Of a stretch of 64,000 bases of DNA, positions 8,168 through 19,201 are shown in pieces (within the stretch, counting starts at the first letter, position 1; the number at the start of each line of letters is the position of its first letter). The position numbers and the translations under genes are program-made. The notes under the pieces were generated by a model that worked only from the letters and a program-made list of their open reading frames with translations, was not told the DNA's origin and did not search any database. Source of the DNA: Amycolatopsis methanolica 239 (GTDB taxonomy: Bacteria; Actinomycetota; Actinomycetes; Mycobacteriales; Pseudonocardiaceae); NCBI RefSeq assembly GCF_000739085.1, contig NZ_CP009110.1, forward strand, positions 6,696,001 through 6,760,000, given 5' to 3'.

Positions 8168-8958
8168 CCGTGCTCGAACTGCCCCGGCGTATCAGCCCGG
8201 GCAAGGCCCTGCAGGACGGGTTCACCCTCGCCTGGCGGGGCGTGCTGAAGATCCGCAAGAACCCGGAGCAGCTGGCCGACGTCACGCTGCAACCGATCCT
8301 GTTCCTGCTCATGTTCGGGTACCTGTTCGGCGGCGCGATCGCCGGCAGCACGAGCGCCTACCTGCAGGTGCTGGTGCCCGGGCTGATGGTCCAGAACACG
8401 GTGTTCGCGAGCATGGCCACCGGCACCTCGCTCAACACCGACGTCACGAAGGGCGTGTTCGACCGGTTCCGCAGCATGCCGATCGCCCGGTCCGCGCCGC
8501 TGATCGGCGCGGTGGTGTCGGACGTCGTGCGGTACGCGGTGGCGCTGGCGGTGCTGCTGGTCGCAGGCACGATCATGGGCTACCGGCTGCACACCGATCC
8601 GGGTTCGCTGGTGGTCGGCGTCGCGCTGATGCTGCTGGCCGGGCTGTGCTTCTGCTGGATCGCGGTGTTCGTCGGGATGCTCATGCGCAGCCCGGGCGCG
8701 GTGCAGGGCGTGATGGTGGCGGTCATGATGCCGATCACCTTCGGCAGCAACGTGTTCGTCCCGTCCGACACGATGCCCGGCTGGCTGCGCGCGTGGTCGG
8801 ACATCAGCCCGGTGAGCTTGCTGACCGAGGCCATGCGGGGCCTGCTGAACGGCGGCCCGGTCGCCGGGCCACTGCTGGGCGCGCTCGCCTGGATGGCGGG
8901 GATCGTCGCGGTGTTCTTCCCGCTGGCGATGCGCGCCTACCGGCGGCGGGTGGCGTGA
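8164..8958 (+). CDS. DrrB-type ABC-2 permease
   Basis: 264-residue ABC-2 membrane permease, partner of the preceding ATPase. About six hydrophobic helices are visible, including segments at residues 40-60, 115-140, 145-170, 180-198 and 235-255, with the ABC-2 signature region (GLMVQNTVFASM, FDRFRSMPIARSA). Start GTG 8164 overlaps the ATPase stop by 4 nt. Together they form a DrrAB-like half-exporter pair. It is followed by a 13-bp hairpin terminator shared with the convergent regulator gene. Substrate unknown. Confidence 0.92.
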   Translation: MTVLELPRRISPGKALQDGFTLAWRGVLKIRKNPEQLADVTLQPILFLLMFGYLFGGAIAGSTSAYLQVLVPGLMVQNTVFASMATGTSLNTDVTKGVFDRFRSMPIARSAPLIGAVVSDVVRYAVALAVLLVAGTIMGYRLHTDPGSLVVGVALMLLAGLCFCWIAVFVGMLMRSPGAVQGVMVAVMMPITFGSNVFVPSDTMPGWLRAWSDISPVSLLTEAMRGLLNGGPVAGPLLGALAWMAGIVAVFFPLAMRAYRRRVA

Positions 8959-8962
8959 CGCG

Positions 8963-9002
8963 CCGGGTCTCCGCCGGACACTGGGGGTCGGCGGAGACCC
9001 GG
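8963..9002. terminator. bidirectional hairpin terminator
   Basis: A perfect 13-bp stem (ccgggtctccgcc at 8963-8975 with 8990-9002) and a 14-nt loop lie between the permease stop and the convergent AfsR-like gene stop. Confidence 0.75.
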
Positions 9003-9003
9003 T

Positions 9004-12000
9004 TCACCTGATCCGACCGGCGACCGCGGCCTTGACCGCGGCGATCGCCCGCGGGCTGCCGAGCCGCGCGCCTCGCTGGTAGGCCTCCTCGTAGGCGTCC
9101 GCCCCGAGGGCCTCCCGAAGGGCGGCGACCACCGCGCGCAGCTCCGGGTCGCCGGAGTCGAAGACGCCGCGGATGGCCGCGCTCAAACCGAGCGCCCAGG
9201 CGGCCTGCTCGGCGTCGCCCTCCGCGTGGAACGCGCGGGCGACCACGGTGGCCGCCTTCGCCACGTCAGGCAGGTCCCGGCGTTGGCTCGACGAGCGCAA
9301 CGGCGCCGCCAGCAACGCCCAGGCCTCCGCGGGCCGCCCCTCGGTGACGAGCAGCGACGCGCCGGCGACCGCGACCAGCTCCCCCGCCATGTCCACCGGA
9401 AACGGGATCCGCGACGCGTTCGCCGCCAGCCACGCGTGCTCGGCGCGCGCCACCTCCAGCTCACCGCAGCGCCGGGCGATGTCGAACTTCCGCAGCGCCA
9501 CCGTCGCCCTGCGGTCGATCTTGTCCCCCACCAGCCGCTCGGCCTCGGCGATGTCCCGCCAGGCCGCCTCGGCATCCCCGGCGCGGAACCGCTCCTCGGC
9601 CAGCCGGGACAGCTGCTGCACCAGGTCGTCCGCGGCGGACAGCTCGCGGGCGATCCGCACGCCCTCCTCGAACCCGGCGATCGCCGCGTCGTGCTCACCA
9701 CGCAGGGAGTGCGCCTCCGCCTGCATCGCGACCGTCATCGCGGTGCCCCACCGGTCCCCGCACTCGCGGAAACCCGCGACCGCCCGGTCCCTGGCGCGCC
9801 CGCTGCGGTCCAGGTCGCCGTCCTGGTCGGCCATGACCCCCTCGGCCCAGCTCGCGCACGAGATCGCCCAGCGGTCCGAGCCGCGCAGCACGCGGCGCAC
9901 CTCCTGCTCGGCGAGATCCCGCCGCCCGCCGAGGAAGCAGCTCATCGGCAGGGCGAGCGCCAGCATCGGGTACCGCTCGACCGCGCCGCTGCGCACGCAC
10001 TCGGCGGTCAGCTCGGGGAGGTCGTCCCGGCGCACCATCGGCAGGCTCGTCATGAGCGCGTGCATGACGCTGAGGCACGCGCGGGCGTGGTCCGGCAGGC
10101 CGTCGTGGCGCAGCACCTCGTCCAGCAGCGGCGCCGGTTCGGCGTTGAACCCGCGGATCACCCAGTACCAGAGGGTCGCGACGACCAGCCGCGCCGCCGT
10201 GCCCGAGTCCTGGCCGTCGAGGGCGCGCCGCACCGCCGCCGTGATGTTGTCGTGCTCCGCGCCGAACACCTCGATCGCGCGGACCTGCCCGTGCCCGCGC
10301 AGTTTCGGCTCGTGCTCCTCGGCCAGCCCGGCGAAGAACCCGGTGAACCGCCGCACCACGTCGTCCCGCTCGCCGGACTCGTCGAGCCGTTCGGCGCCGT
10401 AGGCGCGGATGGTCTCCAGCATCCGGTACCGCGGCTCCCCTCCGGTCGACACCGCATCCACAATGGACTTCTCGACGAGTGAGCCGAGCACGTAGAGCAC
10501 GTCCTCGGCGGGCAGCAGCTCGTCGGCGCACACGGCCTCCGCCGAGGACACGGTGGCGCCGCCGGCGAACACCGACAGCCGGCGGGCCAGTATCCGTTCC
10601 GGCTTCTCCAGCAGGTCCCAGCTCCACTCGACCACGGCCCGCAGGGTGCGCTGCCGCGGCACCGCGGTGCGGCTGCCGGAGTTCAGCAGCCGGAAGCGGT
10701 CGTCCAGCCGTCGCGCGATCTGGTCCGCCGTCATCGACCGCAGCCGCGCGGCGGCCAGCTCCAGCGCGAGCGGCATCCCGTCCAGGCTCCGGCAGATCTC
10801 CGTCACGGCGTCCGAAGTGGACTCGTCGAGGACGAAGCCGGGGCGCACCGCGACCGCCCGTTCGGTGAACAACCGCACCGCCTCGGCGACCTCCAGCGGA
10901 CCCACCTGGCACAGCGCCTCACCGGTGATCGCCAGCGGTTCCCGGCTGGTGGCCAGCACCCGCAGCCCCGGCACCCGCGCGAGCAGCTGGAAAGCCACGT
11001 CGGCCGCGGCGTCCACGACGTGCTCGCAGTTGTCCAGCACCAGCAACGCGTCGCCGCCGTCCAGCAGCGCCACGATCTGCGCCATCGCGTCCACCGGCGC
11101 CTTTGGCGCGCTGGTGACGCGGAAGTCCAGTGGCCCCAGCGCGCCGAGGACCGCGCCGGTCACGTCGTCGGCGTCCCGCACACCCGCGAGCGGGACGAAC
11201 CACGCGCGAGCCGGGTGGCGCTCCGCCGCTTCGGTCGCCAGCCGGGTCTTGCCCGCCCCACCGGGCCCGACGAGCGTGACCAGCCGGGACGCCGACAGGG
11301 CCCGCGCGACCTGGTCGAGTTCCCGCTCGCGCCCGACGAAACTGGTCAGCCGCACCGGGAGCGCGGGCTCGGCACGCGGCGGCGCCACCTCCCCGCGGAG
11401 GACGGCGAGGTGGGCTTCGCGGAGTTCGGCGGACGGGTCGACGCCCAGCTCCTCGGCCAGGGTCGACCGGGTCCGCTCGAACACGGCGAGGGCGTCGGCC
11501 TGGCGGCCGTTCGCGGCCAGCGCCCGCATCCGCAGCGACGCCAGCCGTTCCCGCAGCGGGTGCGCCTCGCCGGCGGCGTCCAGGTCGGCGAGCACCTCGG
11601 CGTGGCGGCCGAGCGCCAGCTCGGCCTCGAAGCGGTCCTCCACCGCGGCGATCCGCAACTCGTCCAGCCGCGCGACCGGGGCCTGCGCGAACGGCGCGTC
11701 GAGCACGTCGGCCAGCGCGTCACCGCGCCACAACGCGAGCGCTTCGCCGAGGACCGCGGCGGCCTCGCGGTGCCGTCCGGCGGCGAGCTCGCGCCGGCCA
11801 CGCGCGGCCAGCTCCTCGAACCGGTGGGCGTCCACGTCGGCGTCGAGCGTGTAGCCGCCGGAGCCGGAGGTGATCGTGCCGGCGCCGCCCAGCGCGCGCC
11901 GCAGCCGGGACACCAGCGACTGCAGGGCGTTCGCGCCGTCGGTGGGTGGTTCGGCGCCCCACAGGTCGTCGATCAGCGTGTCGGCGCTCACCGCGCGCCC

Positions 12001-12120
12001 GGGGTCGAGCGCCAGCCGGGCCAGGAGCATGCGCAGGCGCGCGCCGCCGATGTCGATCGGCGTGCCGTCGTCCGCCTGGGCCCGGACCGGGCCGAGCAGT
12101 GCCACCCGCACGGGTACCAC
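9004..12120 (-). CDS. AfsR/SARP-like regulator with NB-ARC ATPase
   Basis: 1038-residue large SARP-type regulator. Residues 1-95 form an OmpR-like winged helix, 98-245 the bacterial transcriptional activation domain, and 255-560 an NB-ARC/STAND ATPase with P-loop GPGGAGKT (285-292) and LLVLDNCE as Walker B. The remainder is alpha-helical, probably TPR-like. Such proteins activate secondary-metabolite or stress genes, with ATP/ADP state as the switch. Start GTG 12120 lies 9 nt after the stop of the Hsp70-like gene, so co-transcription is likely. It is convergent with the DrrAB operon, so the exporter is a candidate target (inference). Confidence 0.9.
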   Translation of the reverse strand: MVPVRVALLGPVRAQADDGTPIDIGGARLRMLLARLALDPGRAVSADTLIDDLWGAEPPTDGANALQSLVSRLRRALGGAGTITSGSGGYTLDADVDAHRFEELAARGRRELAAGRHREAAAVLGEALALWRGDALADVLDAPFAQAPVARLDELRIAAVEDRFEAELALGRHAEVLADLDAAGEAHPLRERLASLRMRALAANGRQADALAVFERTRSTLAEELGVDPSAELREAHLAVLRGEVAPPRAEPALPVRLTSFVGRERELDQVARALSASRLVTLVGPGGAGKTRLATEAAERHPARAWFVPLAGVRDADDVTGAVLGALGPLDFRVTSAPKAPVDAMAQIVALLDGGDALLVLDNCEHVVDAAADVAFQLLARVPGLRVLATSREPLAITGEALCQVGPLEVAEAVRLFTERAVAVRPGFVLDESTSDAVTEICRSLDGMPLALELAAARLRSMTADQIARRLDDRFRLLNSGSRTAVPRQRTLRAVVEWSWDLLEKPERILARRLSVFAGGATVSSAEAVCADELLPAEDVLYVLGSLVEKSIVDAVSTGGEPRYRMLETIRAYGAERLDESGERDDVVRRFTGFFAGLAEEHEPKLRGHGQVRAIEVFGAEHDNITAAVRRALDGQDSGTAARLVVATLWYWVIRGFNAEPAPLLDEVLRHDGLPDHARACLSVMHALMTSLPMVRRDDLPELTAECVRSGAVERYPMLALALPMSCFLGGRRDLAEQEVRRVLRGSDRWAISCASWAEGVMADQDGDLDRSGRARDRAVAGFRECGDRWGTAMTVAMQAEAHSLRGEHDAAIAGFEEGVRIARELSAADDLVQQLSRLAEERFRAGDAEAAWRDIAEAERLVGDKIDRRATVALRKFDIARRCGELEVARAEHAWLAANASRIPFPVDMAGELVAVAGASLLVTEGRPAEAWALLAAPLRSSSQRRDLPDVAKAATVVARAFHAEGDAEQAAWALGLSAAIRGVFDSGDPELRAVVAALREALGADAYEEAYQRGARLGSPRAIAAVKAAVAGRIR

Positions 12121-12129
12121 TGTTCCAGA

Positions 12130-13910
12130 TCAGGCGCCGGGCTTGAGGCTCTGCTCGAAGTAGTCGACCATGTCCTGCGGCGTCGGGCCGTCCGTGCCGA
12201 AGTCGATCCACACCAGCAGGCCGCAGATCTCGGCGTCGTCCGTGCCGAACAGCATGATCCCCATGCCGGTGGTCGTGCCTGCCGGGTAGTCGCCGCTCAG
12301 GCCGTCACCGCTCCAGCGGCCTTCGAGCGCGCTGTCCGAAGCGCCCAGCTGGGACTGGACGCCCGGTTTCAGCGCGTCGAACGACCTGCCCTCGTAGTAG
12401 ACGACGGACCGGCCGCTGGTCGTCGAGTCGCTGGGCAGCGTGCACCAGGTTCTCGGCGCCCGACTGCTGGATCGGCACGTCTGCCCCGCCGCGCTCGCAG
12501 GTCCCGACGTCCGGAACGCCGCCTGCCACGCGGCGCAGGCAGGACGTGAAGCCGTCGGAGTCCGGCTCGCCGCCGGTCGTGCAGCTCGCGGAGACCTGCT
12601 GGGTGCTCGGCAGGGCCGTGTTCCCGGTGGTCCCCCCGCGGCCGGGTCGCCGGACCCGCCGCGGGTGACGGCGAGGAGGGTGATCACCAGCGCGGCGACC
12701 AGCACACCGACGCCGGCGCCGATGAGCAGCGGTTTGCGCACGCCCTTGGGCTTGGGCGGCGGTGGCTGCCAGGCGGCGGGCGAGGTGGCCGGCGCCATGG
12801 TTGGGACGGTGCGGCCGTCGATCGCGGGGATCGCGGGCGGGGGCGGGGCGGCCGGGACGTGGTGCAGTCCGAACGCGACCGCGGTCTCCGGCTGGTCCTG
12901 GATGGTCGGCAGGACGCCGAGCTGCTCGGCGAGCAGTGCCGCGACCAGGGGCATACGGCTCGGCCCGCCGACCAGGTAGACGCCGGTGAGCTGCTGCGGG
13001 GTGCGCCCGGCGTCGCGGATGGTCGCGGCGAGCATCTCGGCGCTGCGCAGCAGGTTCGGCCGGACGAGGGCCTCCAGCTCGGCGCGGGTGACCAGGACGG
13101 CGTCGAACGGTTCCGGCATCGGCACTTCGGTGTGCGCGTGGCTGGACAGGGTTTCCTTGGCTTCGCGGACGTCCTGCAGGAGCGCGCGGCGGATGCGCGG
13201 TCGGCGACGCTCTGCGGGCGCAGCATCCGCTGCCACTGGGCCGTGTCGGTGTGGGAGACCTGGCGGCCGACGTGTTCGAGGAGGGCCTGGTCGATGTCGA
13301 GGCTGCCGAGGTCCGGCAGGCCGTTGTCGGCGAGCACGGTGAAGCCGCGGTCGGCGACGCCGACGACGGCGCAGTCGAACGTGCCCGCGCCGAGGTCGTA
13401 GACGGCGAGGGTGCTGCCGGGCGCGAGGGCGCGGCCGAGGGAGGCGTAGTGCGCGGCGGCGGCGACCGGTTCCGGGATGAGGACCGGCCTGGGGCCGAGA
13501 CCGGCCTTGACCGCCGCCTGGCGGAGGAGCTGCTGGCGGGTGGCGCCCCAGCGAGCGGGGTGGGAGAGGCGGACGTGGTCGAGCGGCTGCCCGGCGAGCT
13601 GGCGGTGGGCCTCCTCCGCGACGCGGCGCAGGACGGCGGCGAGGGCGTCGGTTACCTCGACGACGGTGTCGCCGAGCAGGAGGGTCGCGTCGTGGACGCG
13701 CCGCTTGGGGTTGGGCACGAACCGGGCCGGGTCCAGGCGCGCCCGGCGCTCCGCATCCTGCCCGGCGACCAGGGTGCCGTCCTCGCCCGCGAAGACCGTG
13801 GAGGACACGGTGACCGACCCGTCGACCTCGATGACACGCGGCCTGCGGCCGAAAGCGGACAGGACGGCCACCGTGTTCGACGTGCCTAAGTCGATCGCCA
13901 GGACGTTTAT
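12130..13910 (-). pseudogene. membrane-anchored Hsp70-family protein, reading frame broken three times
   Basis: The 5' part encodes an Hsp70/actin-fold ATPase (INVLAIDLGTSNTV, then DLGAGTFDCAV and, in a second frame, YLVGGPSRMPLV). It continues with a Pro-rich linker, one transmembrane helix (LLIGAGVGVLVAALVITLLAV) and an extracellular tail with cysteines. To read it through, the frame must change near 13190-13210 (one base missing), at the C6 run 12632-12637 (one base missing) and near 12435-12450 (one base extra). The codon after the best Shine-Dalgarno (GGGGAGG, 13914-13920) is ATA (13908-13910), not ATG; the alternative is GTG 13934. Either this is a decaying gene or the assembly has homopolymer errors. 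Intact relatives would be signalling or chaperone-like membrane proteins. Confidence 0.75.
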
Positions 13911-14040
13911 GCGCCTCCCCTCAGCGCAGCCCACTTTTTCACACCATCAGGGAGTCCCGGACGAGAAGTGCCCCCACAAAAGTCGCCACCGGCCCCGCCG
14001 GCGTTTCCCCCCGTTCTCAGCCGATGACCGGAAACGCGAA

Positions 14041-14073
14041 AGTGCCCCCAGGGAACCAGTCCCTGGGGGCACT
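14041..14073 (-). terminator. clpC terminator
   Basis: A perfect 14-bp stem (agtgcccccaggga, 14041-14054, with 14060-14073) and 5-nt loop lie 22 nt downstream of the clpC stop. It is the strongest structure in the 13935-14094 gap, which otherwise shows no gene. Confidence 0.8.
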
Positions 14074-14094
14074 CGCGTCTGGCGGCCTACGAGA

Positions 14095-16647
<2,553 letters not shown>

Positions 16648-16873
16648 TCCCACTCCCTCGACTGCTGCGCCGGCGGTGAGCACCCATCACTTCGCGATGG
16701 ATTCAGCACCGTGAGTCCACTGTAGTAGCCATGCGGTCCCACCGGACTACCACTGGGGCGGATTAGGTCACAGCTGATGTAGACGCCGGAAACCTCCGGC
16801 GATGAGTCTGCGCTGGTAGCTGACGTACATCTGCAACGCGGGACTTCTCCCGGCGATTCCGCAAGCCCCGGTT

Positions 16874-16891
16874 TGTCCGCTCACCGCGAAC
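16874..16891. promoter_or_regulatory. candidate ClgR operator
   Basis: The string around CGC-n5-GCG (CGCTCACCGCGAAC at 16878-16891) fits the actinobacterial ClgR consensus (CGC-Y-N-A-N-R-GCG) except at one core and one flanking position. ClgR activates clp genes in Streptomyces and Corynebacterium. The distance to clpC (about 230 bp) is long, so this is tentative. Confidence 0.35.
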
Positions 16892-16935
16892 ACCCCCGTG
16901 ACGAGGACGGGACTGGCGCTCCCGCGCGGAACGAG

Positions 16936-16954
16936 TAAGGTAAGGCCAACCTAA
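16936..16954. promoter_or_regulatory. IdeR/DtxR iron box
   Basis: TAAGGTAAGGCCAACCTAA matches the 19-bp DtxR/IdeR consensus TTAGGTTAGSCTAACCTAA at 16 of 19 positions, including both AACC/GGT half-sites. It sits 28 nt before the apparent start of the FhuF-like gene, as expected for repression by iron-loaded IdeR. Confidence 0.85.
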
Positions 16955-16982
16955 CCACCCGGATGGAGCAGGGAGGTCCGCC

Positions 16983-17762
16983 ATCGAAACCGCGCTGGGC
17001 GCTCTCGGAACGTCCGTCACGAGGGTGGCCGCCCTGCAGGACCGCATGGAAGTGCGCGCCGACCTGCCCGCGACGGGCGGCTGGCAGCGCTGCGGCGACC
17101 TGCTGGCCGACCCCGCGCGGTTCGACGTGTGGCGCAAGCTCCTCGGCGAGTGGCTGCGCGACGGCTTCGGCGAGGCGCCCGACCGGACGACGGCCGGGTT
17201 CGTCATGTCGTGGTACCTGCACGTGCCGGCGTTCACCGGTGCGTTGCTGCTCCATCACGAACGGCGAGTACCCATGCTGCGGCCGGGTGAACTCGCCTTC
17301 CGCCTGTGCGCGGACCGTCCGCACCCCGAAGGTGTGGCGGTGCTGGGGGACGAGTTCTACTGCCTGCCCGGGGACCCCGACGCGGACCGCCCCGAGGCGA
17401 CGGTGGTCGCGGACGAGCGAGCGCTGGCCGCGGTGCTGCGCGCCCGGTACACCGCGCACGCGGCGCAGTTCGTGCAGGCGTATGCGCCGCTGAGCCGGCT
17501 CGGCCGCCGGATGCTCTGGGCGGCGGCGACGGACGCGCTGGACAGCACGCTCTGGTGGGCTGGGATGTACGCCGGCGACGAGGAGGCGGGCGTCGCGGAC
17601 GCGCAGCTCGTGCTGGACGAGCACTACCCGCCGCTGACGGCGTCAACCCGGCTACGGCAAACCGAGGACGGGTGGGCCCGGCGGCGGGAGAGCTGCTGCT
17701 TCTCGTACCTGCTGCCGGAGCAGCCACTGTGCGAGGGCTGCCCGCGCACCTGCCGCCGGTGA
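16983..17762 (+). CDS. FhuF-like [2Fe-2S] ferric-siderophore reductase
   Basis: About 259 residues of the FhuF/siderophore-iron reductase type. The C-terminus carries the family's cluster motif C-C-x10-C-x2-C (CCFSYLLPEQ, then CEGC). These proteins reduce ferric siderophores in the cytosol to release iron; the IdeR box 28 nt upstream supports this. The start is unusual: the strong Shine-Dalgarno AGGGAGG (16970-16976) is followed after 6 nt by ATC (16983-16985) in frame, with no ATG or GTG there. The first conventional start is GTG 17025, which lacks such a signal and would lose 14 residues. Either ATC initiates, or an ATG has mutated or been misread. Confidence 0.85.
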   Translation: METALGALGTSVTRVAALQDRMEVRADLPATGGWQRCGDLLADPARFDVWRKLLGEWLRDGFGEAPDRTTAGFVMSWYLHVPAFTGALLLHHERRVPMLRPGELAFRLCADRPHPEGVAVLGDEFYCLPGDPDADRPEATVVADERALAAVLRARYTAHAAQFVQAYAPLSRLGRRMLWAAATDALDSTLWWAGMYAGDEEAGVADAQLVLDEHYPPLTASTRLRQTEDGWARRRESCCFSYLLPEQPLCEGCPRTCRR

Positions 17763-17960
17763 CTTTCACCACACCGGCTCCACGTGGCTGATCCCGGTCG
17801 GTTCACCGAGGAGATCAACCACACCGCGGGAAGCCCTCGCCCGCCACGGCACACCGCGGGTGACGCCCTAAGCTCCGGGGCCAGCAGCCGGGAGCCGGGG
17901 CAGCGTTCAGCCATCCCCAGGTGAGCCACCTCGGCCCCGGCACCCCCGGGCCTCCGCCCG

Positions 17961-18542
17961 CTAGGCGCGCCACCCCGGATCGCGGCCGGTCAGTGCCAGC
18001 AGCCGGTCCAGCACCGGCGCCTCGTCCGCGCACGGCACCGCAGGCCCGAACACCTTCATCTCCCGCGCCTGCTCGACCGTCGCCTGCGTCGAGGTGAACA
18101 CCGCCTCCGCCACCTCGGGGTCGACGGTCAGCGGCCGGCCGGTCGCACGGGCCAGGTCCCAGCCGTGCACCACCCATTCGGTCAGCACCATTCCGGCGAT
18201 CATCTCGGCAGGCATCTCCGCATCGCCGAACTTCGTGGTGCCGACGAGCGTCCCCGGCCGCCCACAGGTATCCACAATTCCATCCACAAGCGTGCACAGC
18301 TCACCCAGCCAGTCACCCTGCGTGAGATCGACGTCCTGCTCACCGCCGGTCGCCGCGGGCGCCGGTTCGCGGCGGAGCGCCGCCGCCAACCACGGGGCCC
18401 AATAGAGAAGGTGGTTGAGCAGGGCGCGCACGTCGTATTCGGTGCACGGGGTCCGGTTGTCCAGTTGGGCTGGTTCGATGGCGCGGAGCAGCCCGGTGAA
18501 CTCGCGGGCGGCCCGCTCCAGCATCGGTCGAAGGTCGGTCAT
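17961..18542 (-). CDS. TIGR03086/DinB-like metal-binding protein
   Basis: 193-residue protein of the DinB/mycothiol-dependent maleylpyruvate isomerase-like superfamily (TIGR03086 type). It has an N-terminal helix with TPCTEYDVRALLNHL (the first metal-ligand His region) and a later TEWVVHGWDLARATGRP, the second His signature, forming a four-helix bundle with a metal site. Members use low-molecular-weight thiols such as mycothiol; the actual reaction here is unknown. Start ATG 18542 is preferred over ORF codons six residues upstream because the family begins at this point. The 198 bases between it and the convergent FhuF-like gene show no gene and no clear terminator. Confidence 0.8.
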   Translation of the reverse strand: MTDLRPMLERAAREFTGLLRAIEPAQLDNRTPCTEYDVRALLNHLLYWAPWLAAALRREPAPAATGGEQDVDLTQGDWLGELCTLVDGIVDTCGRPGTLVGTTKFGDAEMPAEMIAGMVLTEWVVHGWDLARATGRPLTVDPEVAEAVFTSTQATVEQAREMKVFGPAVPCADEAPVLDRLLALTGRDPGWRA

Positions 18543-18645
18543 GCCTCCATTCAGCCGCATCGCGGCACCGCCGTCTTGAACAAAAGCGACAGCCGCTCAC
18601 GAATGAGCCGGCCGGACAGAACCGTGTTCAACCTGCCGGGCAATG

Positions 18646-18673
18646 AAAAAAGCCGCCGGGAATCCCCGGCGGC
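18646..18673 (-). terminator. rho-independent terminator of lsr2
   Basis: A 9-bp GC stem (gccgccggg, 18652-18660, with 18665-18673) and 4-nt loop are followed on the minus strand by six T (18646-18651). It is one of the few classical U-tract terminators in the window and lies 31 nt after lsr2. Confidence 0.9.
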
Positions 18674-18704
18674 TCTTCCACGCCCCTCTTTACCCGAACT
18701 GCGC

Positions 18705-19058
18705 TCAGTTCTTCTTGTGGTAGGCCTCCACGACCTCGGACGGGATACGCCCGCGGTCGGAAACCTGGTAGCCGTTCTTGCGCGCCCAGGCCCGAATGGC
18801 CTGGTTCTGCTCGCGGTCCACCGACGCGGAACGACCCGCGACCTTGCCGGCGGGCTGACGGCCCGCGGTGCCCCGCTTGCGGCCACCGGCACGCCGCGCG
18901 TGCTCGACGTACTGGGCCAGCGCGTCACGGAGCTCCTCGGCATTTTCCGCCGACAGGTCGATCTGGTACGAGATGCCGTCAAGTCCGAACTCGACGGTCT
19001 CGTCCGCCTCCGAGCCGTCGATGTCGTCGATGAGCGACACCAGCACCTTCTGTGCCAT
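18705..19058 (-). CDS. lsr2: Lsr2 nucleoid-associated xenogeneic silencer
   Basis: 117-residue Lsr2. The N-terminal dimerisation domain ([18 protein letters not shown]) and the C-terminal DNA-binding domain ([16 protein letters not shown]) are both intact, with the RGR minor-groove hook at residues 102-104. A basic, flexible linker ([16 protein letters not shown]) joins them. Lsr2 bridges AT-rich DNA and silences acquired genes. Start ATG 19058 follows AGGAGG by about 6 nt; upstream in-frame codons are not conserved. It lies between lysS and a DinB-like gene and ends at a U-tract terminator, the same lsr2-lysS neighbourhood as in mycobacteria. Confidence 0.97.
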   Translation of the reverse strand: MAQKVLVSLIDDIDGSEADETVEFGLDGISYQIDLSAENAEELRDALAQYVEHARRAGGRKRGTAGRQPAGKVAGRSASVDREQNQAIRAWARKNGYQVSDRGRIPSEVVEAYHKKN

Positions 19059-19201
19059 GTGTTTCCTCCTGTTTTCGGCCAGCCACGAATGATCGGGCAG
19101 GGGCAGGCGCCCTGACCAGAAGCCATTGACTAGGACATTAATACCCGGAATCAGGGCAGCACGCAAATCACGTTACCGATACCGTGACTAGTTCGTGCCT
19201 G

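Larger units (their letters stand above)
16648..16982. promoter_or_regulatory. divergent clpC/fhuF-like intergenic region
   Basis: 335 bases without a gene between two divergent starts. It must hold the clpC promoter (minus) and the iron-regulated promoter of the FhuF-like gene (plus). Visible elements are a ClgR-like site at 16874-16891, an IdeR box at 16936-16954 and a Shine-Dalgarno AGGGAGG at 16970-16976. I see no convincing small ORF or RNA gene. Confidence 0.6.

Noticed and set aside
7202-13934. Secondary-metabolite cluster suggested by DrrAB exporter and AfsR-like regulator
   Set aside because: No polyketide, NRPS, terpene or tailoring genes adjoin; exporter and regulator alone do not make a cluster.
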